NCBI GenBank assembly: GCA_027574665.1
Contig: CM050662.1
Span: 5,610,501-5,674,500 of the forward strand
DNA: 64,000 nt
Source of the DNA: Rhynochetos jubatus
Lineage: Eukaryota; Chordata; Aves; Eurypygiformes; Rhynochetidae
Reading direction: 5' to 3'
Positions within the stretch are counted from its first letter, which is position 1, and each line of letters starts with the position of its first letter. This document shows, one piece after another, positions 51,273 to 61,056 of this stretch. The translations under genes and the position numbers were made by a program. Under the pieces are notes generated by a model, which saw only the letters and a list, made by a program, of their open reading frames with translations, made no database searches and was not told the origin of the DNA.

Positions 51273-52843
51273 CTGCCAAAGGGGACAAAAGCACATTTTC
51301 AGTTTAAAAATATCCACACAGACAGCGAAGAGCAGTCTTCTAGGGCTTGACAATGTTTCCCTCATTTCACAGAACCAGGACAATTGCACAAGCAAAAAAC
51401 CATACATATTTACTAATCACACAAAAGCAGGAGTCCGTGGAATTCAGAAAGAAGTGTAAAGTTTGGGGCTGCATCCTTTAGCCCTGACTCTTCACACAGG
51501 TAAAACTACAAGCAGAGCCACTGGGAGGGCTTTTTGTTCTGTTTCCTTGGTGAGGGAAGGAGGTTTTCTGGGTACAGCTCATCCTCTGAATTTAAAGCAG
51601 AGAGTAACCAAACCCCATACTGGGCTGCTCCTCCAGATTCAGTGGGGTAGGATAGATTTCTAACGAGATAGATCCAGATTTATCCTTGTGGCAGCATAAT
51701 TGAGTAGCTTTTAAATGTTCCCAATGGTTCTCAACAACTATTGGTAGAAAACAGTAAATAAAGGAACAATCTAACAGCATCACAGGCAAGGGGTTGGAAA
51801 CAGCCAAGGGGTGATTCCAAGCAAAACGCTATTTGAAAGAAAATAAAAGCAGCCTGCTCTCCTCATGAGAATTATTGCTGACACCCTAAAGCTCCTGGAT
51901 TTCTTTGCCAAATCTGAGTTTGCTTTATCCCCTTTCCATTAATTCCCAGTTAAGTTTTACAGAAGCAATACGCATTGTGCCAAATGGGTTTTGAATGGGA
52001 CTTGCTCAGCTAGATTGCTCCTGTGCTTTGCTGAGCCTCGTGCTCAGGAAGAGCGGTAAAGAACCCCCTTCCCCACAGAGATTCAACAGCAACACTGATT
52101 CAGACCTCAGCCATGCATAGCTGCCTTCTAGTTCAGACCTATGAAAACAGAAGAGCTACTGTGTGTATGTCCTGTAGCTATCTAGGCTATTTTGTGTCTC
52201 TACAACATATCAGGCATTTTTAAACTAATGAAGTTTAGTTGGGGATGGGGGTAAGGAAAAGAGCTATACCTGGATCATCTTCGTCTCGGGGCACCTTCTT
52301 GAAGCAGTCGTTAAGAGACAAGTTGTGCCGTATGGAGTTCTGCCAGCCAGCTTTGCTTTTGTTATAGAACGGGAAGTTGTCAGCCACATACTGGTAGATC
52401 TGACTGAGGGTCAGCCTCTTTTCGGGTGCTCCATGGATAGCCATGGCAATAAGTGCAGAGTAGGAGTAAGGTGGTCTAACCAACTTCATTAGCTCTTCTT
52501 GGGACGGGAGAGGAAGCCAGCCAAGGTCAGGTCCTCCCAAGCCGTGCATGTTAGGCAAGAGCTGCCTTTGCATCCCATAAGACTGAGGAATGAAGGGGCT
52601 GGCATTGGATCCTGGGAGATATGGTGGTGGGGTAATGGATGGTCCATTTAGCCAGAGGTAAGGGTTGGGAGTGGTGTTGTAATCCGTCGTCTCAAAGGTG
52701 CTCGGTCGCTGTGGACTAGGGATGTTCTGCGGATGGAAAAAGTTCTCATAGTAGATACTCATCTCCGGAGGTTCTTGACCAATGTTTGGAAACTGTGGGC
52801 TGCAGCGAGGTGGAGAGTGCGCTTGCGGATCAAAGGAGCTCAT
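50719..52843 (-). CDS. FOXI1: Forkhead box protein I1 (two-exon gene, complete CDS)
   Basis: The coding sequence joins 52843-52270 to 51272-50719 on the minus strand: 1128 nt, 375 residues plus TAA. The translation is collinear with human FOXI1 (378 aa, from memory) from the MSSFD N-terminus to the TEV C-terminus. The order is a Pro/Tyr-rich N-terminal region (1-120), a forkhead DNA-binding domain (about 122-216) with recognition helix around [13 protein letters not shown] (169-181), a basic nuclear-localisation stretch RRKRKRK (213-219), a Ser/Pro-rich linker (220-275), and a conserved C-terminal activation region containing [11 protein letters not shown] (278-288) and FNSYSPLSN (317-325). 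In mammals FOXI1 acts in the nucleus to switch on pendrin (SLC26A4), V-ATPase subunits and anion exchangers in endolymphatic sac cells, renal intercalated cells and other ionocytes. The same role here is inferred. An in-frame TAG at -6 to -4 and an A at -3 settle the start. No frameshift or missing key residue is seen. Confidence 0.97.
51273..52269 (-). other. FOXI1: FOXI1 intron 1
   Basis: This is a 997-bp GT-AG intron that interrupts the forkhead domain after the first base of codon 192. Short open frames on both strands inside it have no family resemblance. I see no interspersed repeat in it. Confidence 0.93.
52270..52843 (-). CDS. FOXI1: FOXI1 coding exon 1
   Basis: This exon holds codons 1-191 plus the first base of Gly192, 574 nt. 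It encodes the N-terminal region and most of the forkhead domain, ending within the PRDEDDPG motif. The donor reads CCAG|GTATAGC (exon|intron) on the minus strand, with GT at 52269-52268. The reading frame stays open 35 bp past the donor, so a simple ORF call wrongly extends it to 52235. The exon is clearly richer in GC than its surroundings. The intron position, phase 1 inside the Gly codon before KGNYW, is the one I recall for vertebrate FOXI genes. Confidence 0.96.
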
Positions 52844-52902
52844 GCTCTAACACAGGCAGCTGACAAGTTATGACACACTTGCGCCAGTGCTCCTTCCCTG
52901 AG

Positions 52903-52919
52903 ACAGGTGCATCACCTGT
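52903..52919. promoter_or_regulatory. Inverted pair of E-boxes in the FOXI1 promoter
   Basis: The sequence ACAGGTGcatCACCTGT is a perfect inverted repeat with 7-bp arms and a 3-bp spacer, containing two CAGGTG/CACCTG E-boxes. A third E-box, CACCTG, is at 52941-52946. CAGGTG is the core recognised by SNAIL/ZEB repressors and by several bHLH activators. It lies 60-76 bp upstream of the FOXI1 ATG, at or beside the predicted start of transcription. Factor binding is inferred. Confidence 0.55.
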
Positions 52920-52930
52920 GCCCTTCCCTA

Positions 52931-52940
52931 CCTACTTATG
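52931..52940 (-). promoter_or_regulatory. FOXI1: Candidate FOXI1 TATA-like core promoter
   Basis: On the minus strand the sequence reads CATAAGTAGG about 90 bp upstream of the ATG, a TATA-box variant. With usual spacing, transcription would start near 52905-52912, giving a 5' UTR of about 65 nt. A CACCC/GGGTGG element at about 52975-52980 lies just upstream. This is inferred from motifs only. Confidence 0.35.
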
Positions 52941-52946
52941 CACCTG

Positions 52947-55900
52947 CAAGTGTTTCAGCTTGTGCTGCAGGCTCCACCCCACAGCCCTGAGTGGCTGCAG
53001 ATGAGGAGGACGATATCCTTTTTGGAATGCTGGCAGCCCCAGCCAGTCACTGATGTCACATCAACCAAACCTGAAAGTTACAACTGTTTATCTGCTGAAA
53101 TGAATGAAGGAATTTTCCACTAATGATGTACAGGAAGAAAGCCTAAGGTGCCTTGGAGTTAAAACCCCTCATCAGAGATCCTCCTCTTTCTACCTTTCAC
53201 AATGAAGCTTTAGCATTTAATATTTCCTTCTTTTTAAGGAAAAGCCATTTTGTGCTGCTGCTAGTAATGCCTCAGAACGCTAGCGCCGCTGTCACTCGTC
53301 AATGAAACAGTAGGCATACATATACTTAAAAAAAAAAAAAAGAAAAGGTCAGACCTCCTTTTCTTTCTGTAATTTTAATTGCAGAGTTGCTTGTACTTCC
53401 CCCTAGGCAATCACAATACTACAGGCAAATCCTGCAGCTGGTTACTCACGTGAGTAATCTTACTGATATAAATGGAATTACTCCCTAAAGGATTAATCTT
53501 GTGAGAAAAAAAATTCAAGCTTAATCATCAAACCTTTCTTTAGATCTTAAATTGGTGAACTGAGATGGGAAATCATTATTTGCTGCTTCCTCTTTGCTGC
53601 AGGATTGGTGCAGAGAGCTCATAAAACCTCTTAGAAGAATTTCCAAACAGAAAGAGGCAGTGTTCAGCACAGCTCTTTTCAGCTCATTTCCAATAATTTC
53701 ATTTGTATCTATACAGACAAAAGTGAGTTCCTTGAAATCAAGTAAGAAGGAAAAAACCCTAGCCCTTTTATGAGTAGTAAAACCACTTACTACCTTGCAC
53801 GGCACCCTGCACTTGCCAAGAAGGGGAAAGCAGAGCTGCAGGCACACCAACACCTCTCAGAACGAGGACAGCTCTGTGTCACTGCGGAAAAGACTGTACT
53901 GTAGTTACAAGGATAGTTGCAGTCCCCTTCAGAAGTGATATTTGCATATATTTTTTGTTTAAAGCACGTACATTTGGAACTTGACTCAGCCTTAATAATC
54001 CATGCAATTATGGAAAGTCCTGGTATGACAAGACCTTTAAGATGGCTCGTCTTGTAATTTCTGCAGAAACGAGAGTTTCAACCTGTAGATTTGAATTCCT
54101 GGCTGTACCAAAGACCTTTTGGCTTTGTCACACATTCATCAATCCATTTGATCTTTCATGCTGCAGCATCACCAAGATTTCCCCCCTCGCTAAGAATCAG
54201 CGATTCACCAATGTCATGTTCAAATTGTTGTTGCTTTGAAGGGTATGAAAAAAATTCACTGACAATACAGCTGAAATATTGAGTACAGAGTGACAAAGCC
54301 AGCGAATTTACAAGCTCAGAAATGCACCTCTACAGCTGTTATTTAAAAAAATACATGCTTTCACCGCACATAAAAATCGTTTGTACTACAAGTATGGACA
54401 AAGAAGTTGCTATTTTAAGTCGTCCGGCTGAGACTGCAGAGTGTAACTGCTAACGAACCTGTGCAGAGATACACATTAAACAGACAAAAGTTAGTGGAAC
54501 ATAGTGAGGCTGGCTTGTTTTCTGAGGGAGAACTGCTGGGCAAAAGGTGACTCGGACAAAAAAATGAATGATCAATCATTTTTCAGGAAAAAATAATCTA
54601 TCTCCCTCCTTATGAAACTATCTGAAATAATTTTTTCTCCATAATAATGCGAGTTACAAACGTGTCTAAGCGACATTGCCTACAGCTTCCTAATTAACTA
54701 ACATCCAGATGTATTTAAAAGTGTATCTGTAGTCCTGCAGTTATTAATGTTACAAACAATGCCAATAAAACCCCCATTATTTACAGAAGAGCCAATGGAA
54801 TGTTTAAAGAAATGCTCAAAAGAGTAAAAACAGGAGTCATTTTTACAATGAACCACGACCCAGAATATAGTGTGAAAATAAAACGTAATAAATTTTTGAT
54901 GCTCTTGAAAAATTACATATTTTTTTCCCAAAATAACCCCTTGAAAACAAGAAAAACTTGCAAATTTATTACTGCTCAGGGTTTGTTTATTCCAAGAAGT
55001 AAAAATTCAGCTAACTGCATTACGGGCTTTGATGAGCGGCATTTAAATCCTTATTCCCTGAGGTGCTCTGCATGCATAGTTACAGTTAAAATACACCGAA
55101 GTGGGTGCTGAGTGAATACATGCTTTGAAAATACGCCAGGCTTTACAAAGGAAAAAATTCCTCCTGCAACCAGCGAGTGATGAAAGTTGTAAAACTTCCT
55201 CTGTAAATTAATCTTTTTGGTGCAGTGCATCTTACAAGGTCAACTCCCAGCTGCACTCTGCAGCTGCCCCAGAACCTCGTGTTACTACCAGAGCCACCTT
55301 GGTGTGACATCCGAGCAAAGTTCCACCCAGAACTAAGTCAAGAGGGACCGAGATGAAGAATGGCAAGTGCTGCTTTTAGAGCGAAGAGGTGCAAAGGAAA
55401 CTGTAGGCTTCTGCCAACGGAGCTCTGAAAGAGTGCAAAGGTCTGATCCCTCCCTGTCAGGCGTGTGCTGGCACAGCTTCTAGCATAGACGCGCTCTCAT
55501 CAGCAACACTCTCCTTCCAACTGACTCTGCCTGATTTACTCAGATCGGAGCATAAACAATGCCAGTAAAAATGGAACCTCGTCAGGCCTAAGGGCACACC
55601 TTACTGCCCGAGAACACTGCAAGACGTGTTCCTGTATAGGTGCAGATGCTCATCTGCTGGCAAAAGGCAGCAAGGAAAGAATCAACTTTGCTCAAGCTGA
55701 CAGCTGAGCAGCGCTGGTCAGAACTGGAGTCAATGGAGTCTAGCCAGGAACCCTGCCCTGCGGTCCTCACCACAGACTCGTGTTCTTGGCAGGGCTGGAA
55801 GGAGAAGGTAGAAATCCCAGAATGGGAGAAGGGAGAAGAAAAATTGGTGGGGCTTTCGTATAAAAAGGCTGGGAAAAAGGGATATGCTGACCAAGCTGTG

Positions 55901-58900
55901 CTAACAGATCATGCTTAGGGCTGAAATACCCTAGACATAAAACGGAGGCTGATGCTGGAGTCATAGTTTAGTGACCATAACTTCCAAAGATCATGATGCG
56001 TTGGGTTTGGGGAGGTCTTTGTAGGCAGGACGCATCATCTTGTTAACATTTTTACTACAGTACAGCACTGTACAGCCCTGTGCACACACCTCTACCAGCT
56101 GGAAGTCTGATCAACCACAGATTGTTGTCAAACCAAAGATTGTTGTCAACTCTTGTGTTATATGAAGATTTGCTCCTCTCAATTTCTTAAGTGAAGCTCC
56201 AAAATGAGGCAGACCCCCCGCAGAACTGTCATTCTCCATAGTTTTTTCAGGTCAGCTCCTGTGTAAGACCTCTGCTCCAGCCAACAGTAATGTTTCTTCA
56301 CACTGATTGCCCTTTTACAGGGGAAAACATGATTGTCTGAAATCCTGGGTTACAAGAAGTTCAAACTCTCTGTACGCTTTTGTAATGTTTTGGCTGAGAT
56401 ACTCCCACCTACCAGAATTCTTGATTGGATCTTCCAGAATGATAAAGCAAAACGAAGCATTCTACCTGCTAGTCTCACAACTACCTTTAGGCCATCATGC
56501 TTTTTCACAGTGTGACACTTGTACAGAACTCAGATCACAAGTACCATGCCTGCACGATGTACATGCCGCAAACCCATTCTAGTGACACAGAATCAAAATT
56601 TCTTAGTAGTAACTTCAACCTGGCAAACCTTATAACACACTGCGTATCATCTGTCCCTCACACAGCCAACATAAAGCACTCTGCATCATGTACTTTAGCT
56701 AATTAGTCAGAAATTAACTTGTTTACACTTGATCCAGACCATGAGACATATTGCCAGATAATGCCATGGTGCAGAGAGCTATTTTTAACGAATATGAAGC
56801 TTTAGGCTGTACTATTAACATTGTGTGTAACCCCAACCATGGTGTATTATCACAGTTTAACACCTTGATAAAGAAATGTTCATACAAGGTATTCATGGAG
56901 TCACGAAGAAGAATGAAAAATTGTTTTTAAGAGGAAAGTATTCATCTACAACTGAATAAAGAGAACAACCCACCTTGTTTCAAGCAATTCACGCACTGAA
57001 TGCAGAACAGCTCAGTATCCATCGATAAGACATTTCCACATAATGTTAAATTACCTAGATTCTCAGTTGTCTAGTAGGTTACTTGTAGAAGTCTTCATGT
57101 CATTCCAATAATCAACTGCCCAGTGCATTCACGAAATAAACCACACCATCAGAAGAAACAAGCTGTAGCAGGCAAAACAATGTCATCTCAAGGTCATAAC
57201 AAAAACATAAGAAATGTAACATACAGTATTGCAAAACAAGGGAACGGAGCTTCTAGAAACCCAGGTTGAACATTCAGTTAATGGAAAAGGCAATATAAAT
57301 TGGATCTGTGCCATATCTGCCGGAATGCTAGAATGCCCTTAGACTTTTTTTAAGTCTTTCAGAACAAATCGCTGTGGATTTTTAAAGGGACTTCATAACT
57401 GGGGTTTTAGAAGACTGTAAAACCTTGTAAGGGCTAGTAGCTGCTTTCTGACCATGAGAACTATGACAATATAAGTAGTCATAACTTCTGCTTCAACAAA
57501 GGCCTTCCGTCATCTTGCCAACATTAGGCGTCCCGAGTCATGTATTAGTCATGACAGGCCGTAGGCAGGCAAGAAACCTATGGCTTCCATTTGGCTGCCT
57601 ACGGCTCTCATGGGATCTGCTGCCTTCAGATACACAGACATGCTCAGCACTGCAACAGCACGGTACCACAAGTCTAAACCAGACATGGAGAGATTCCGCA
57701 ACAGGTTCCTCTCCTGTTAGAATCTGAGGTGTCTCTCAAATATGGGAAATTAGTACCAATATAGATACTTCAAGCAATCATACTTTGACAACTTCACTGC
57801 TGCTCCCAGCTTCCAAACAGCTGAAACGCTTCCCGGTTTCTGCTTCTTGTTCTACGCCTGACACTAAACATTTATACCAGAAATAAACAGTGCTGAAATC
57901 TAATGAGCTGTTTTACGAACATCAATTGTGTTTACCAAGGAAATCAATTGCACACCTTTCCAAAACCCTTCAAAGTTTAAATTCTTGTGCATTTCAATGA
58001 GATGCACAACAGGAAGAAAAAATAATAACATGCTAATGCTTCAGTCAGATTTCAGCATCAAGGTATTTGCTTGCATGGGTAAGTCAGCTCCTCCTACTCC
58101 ACAATTTAAATGGAGATCTTCTTGAAAAGACATTATTGTAGAACCAAGGATTTTCCAGAAAACTCAACGTCTTTTTTCTTAAGGTTTTGTTCACAGTGTT
58201 CTACACCCTTTGGTACGTGCACAACACAAACACTCGGGGATATGAATTACCAACTACAACTGATAAGTGAATTGGTACAAGTGCGTGCAGTGAACTATTC
58301 TAAGGACGCACCCAGTCATTTAGGGTAGTTTTAATGTAACCAGGGTTTAACTGCGGTAAACCATCATCTAACTTGTGAACAGGATGATTTACAGTGCTAA
58401 AAATCCTTGCACTTCCAGTTGCTCCACTTCGGCTTTCCCGGTATCTGGGCAGACAGACCAGAGTTCTAGTACACGGCCAAAGTATTGCAACTTCTTACCT
58501 CCCCCTGGTGACGGGTTTTGAAACTGTATCACATCAGCCCGGATCTGCCCTAGAGATAAGTTGGTCAGTAACAAGTTTTTACGCTGGCGCGATGGCTGTC
58601 CCCTTAGCAATATTACATGGATCCAGGGTTGCAGTTGTGGGATCTGTAAAAAATCCCAACGGTATATGTACACATGTTTAATTTTTTCATATTAGAATCC
58701 TTTCTTTGCCTTGAAATTCCGTGCAGAAATTCTGGAACCTTTAGAGACTCGTCTTTCCTTTAGGTTTGTTTGCTCTGCTCTTTTGTTTTCCAGTACTGAT
58801 CTCCAACAGTACTGTTTTGTCTTGTGAAAGAAGTCTAGCACAGGTGTTGAGAAAGATTCTAGGAACGCAGGCACTGTGCATTAGCACTAGTGAGTGTGCC

Positions 58901-60999
58901 AAAGCACGACTGAATTACTGCTGAGTGTGTCGAAGGAACTGAGGTCATGTAGACAAGACTTGACATTTCTCAGTATAAAATCCAGGTATCCAACCATAAC
59001 ATGCTTTATTCTGTGACGAAATACAATATTCCTAGCTAAAAGAGCTGCATCTAAAGCAACCCTAATCAGGGCTGTTTCCTTATGTATAAAAACGTAGGAG
59101 CAAACATCGTGGGGAAAACCTTCCCTCAAAATAACTGTCAAACATCTACAAACTGTAACAGTTACAACAGTGAAAGACTCCTACTACTTCACCCAGATAA
59201 GACACCTTTTTTTGGCTGTTGCCCTGACAACTCAGGGCATAGATACCTTCAATGTCTGTTTTCTGATCCCCATCACCTCTTATACCCATTCTAACACCAT
59301 CAACAGCCACCTACCATCAGCTGAACTAGTTCAACTCAATGGGAAGGCCTATCAAGTGTTGACTGTGACGAGAGATCGTTCATGCCTCTCACATTAACCT
59401 GTTAGTAAATGCAGGTGGAATACCCACACACTTAATGGCGTATATGGAGCTGCAGCACACAGCAGCACACATGAAAAAAAACCCATTAACACAGAAACTA
59501 TATTGTTACAACAGACACTCAGTGGCTGTCTAATTCTAGGGTCAGCCATATGGGAGATCGCTTGTGGCACAATGGAGCTTTCTGCTACCCTGGAAGACAA
59601 AAAGCTACATTGAAAAGGAATAATTCTATCCAAAATCACAATCAGATCAAACTGCCCTCACTTTAAAACCATGATTAAATTTATCTAACATTTTAAAGTT
59701 TATGAAATCTATGGCCTACCTGTGGTTTGTTTGCTCAGCAATTATTCGTTTACAGTGTTAATCTTTAGCACACACTGCATCGTGATAGCAAATCAGAATA
59801 GACAATTCCAGACTGAGTCAATACAGAATGACTGTCCTCACCCCACAGTAGTAAATATTGCCAGTGCTGAAGTCCTTACGACTGAGGGCAGCCCCTGGAA
59901 CGTTACTCAGTGTTCCATCCCAGAAGGACCTTGAATGTCTAAGAGTAAGTAGGAACTCAGTTCAGGGAGGGAAATATAAATAAATACTATAATACTAGTG
60001 ACTACTCCAAGGCATCTGGGATAGATGGCTGCAAGCTTTCTTCATGGAGGCTTCCATATTCCTTGCAAAATAAGATTTATGTAACAAGATGTACATAACC
60101 ACCACCAAAAATTGAATTTGTTATTGTTATAAACAATTAAATGGTTTTTCATATTCAAACTGTTCAAGCCAAATCTTCTAAGCCCACTTCACTTCCTCAA
60201 CAGTTTCCCATCGTCATTCCACATTTTTTTCTTGCAGTATTCCTTGCACACACCTTCCACTCACTCTGGATGCAAGAGTCTGCTCCATCATTGCCACCAG
60301 CAATGCAGCAAGCCGCGGAACAGCCAAAAACCAAAAGCTGGGAGTAACAAACGGGTTGAAGCGAGCAACTCAATCTCTGAATCCATTTTGCCATTTCAAT
60401 TTCAGTAACACTGGTAACATGACACAAAAGCATTAACCTGTCTACCCATTCCCTGCTTTTCTAAGAGCTGTGAACAAGTGCTTGGCACAGGTTTATTGCT
60501 TTTTGACAGGTAAGGTTAGGAACTGCTCTTCAGCCAGTTTTTACAATAAAATGGCTGCTGCCTGAAAACACAGAGTAGAAAATAATAGCTGGTGCTAAAC
60601 ACTCCTTATCACCATTCTGGCTACTTGGTGTCCTCCAGACTGAGGAAAATTTTCCACTGTTATTCTATTATAGCTTCCTTGTATCAGTAACTGTGGGAGC
60701 AAACTGCCTCTGAATCTCAGATCTGTCATGGACAGCAGGATACCCCACAATGTCTATTATAGGAATTCTTCAGGGAGCAGGATGGCACAACGTTCCTTCC
60801 CTTTAAACATGATAAAACTGGACACATCCCTTCCTTAATAATTCTTTAAAGAAAGGTCAGGGACTTGGCGAAACAAATCTGAGGAGAGAAAAAGCCAAAA
60901 GGCAGAGCAAACAATATCCTCAAGGAAAATGAAAAGAGCTCTCTCCAATGATGCCTTGTGTCTGCGGACTCCAAACAGAATAAGCAACCCATTGCCCCC
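52947..60999. other. FOXI1 upstream region, no gene recognised
   Basis: This is the 5' flank of FOXI1. In human, DOCK2 ends upstream of FOXI1 in the same orientation. No DOCK2-like exon is visible here on the minus strand. The contents are a poly-A run near 53328, the 18-bp duplication at 56113 and short chance frames. Confidence 0.7.
56113..56148. repeat. 18-bp tandem duplication
   Basis: AACCACAGATTGTTGTCA (56113-56130) is followed directly by AACCAAAGATTGTTGTCA (56131-56148), with one mismatch. Confidence 0.9.
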
Positions 61000-61056
61000 A
61001 CTGGGGGTTGGAACGAGGTGAGCCGTAAGGTCACTTCCAACCCTTCTGTAATTCTA
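61000..61056 (+). mobile_element. Short CR1 3'-terminal remnant
   Basis: The stretch reads GGGGTTGGAACGAGGTGAGC and then GGTCACTTCCAACCCTTCTG TAATTCTA, which matches the last 50-60 bp of CR1 (GGTTGGACTAGATGATCTT...GGTCCCTTCCAACCC...ATTCTA) in sense orientation. Only the tail is recognisable. Confidence 0.8.

Noticed and set aside
52235-52269. Extension of FOXI1 exon 1 to the ORF stop at 52235
   Set aside because: The canonical GT donor at 52269-52268 and the matching phase-1 acceptor show that translation continues in exon 2. The extension is intronic read-through.
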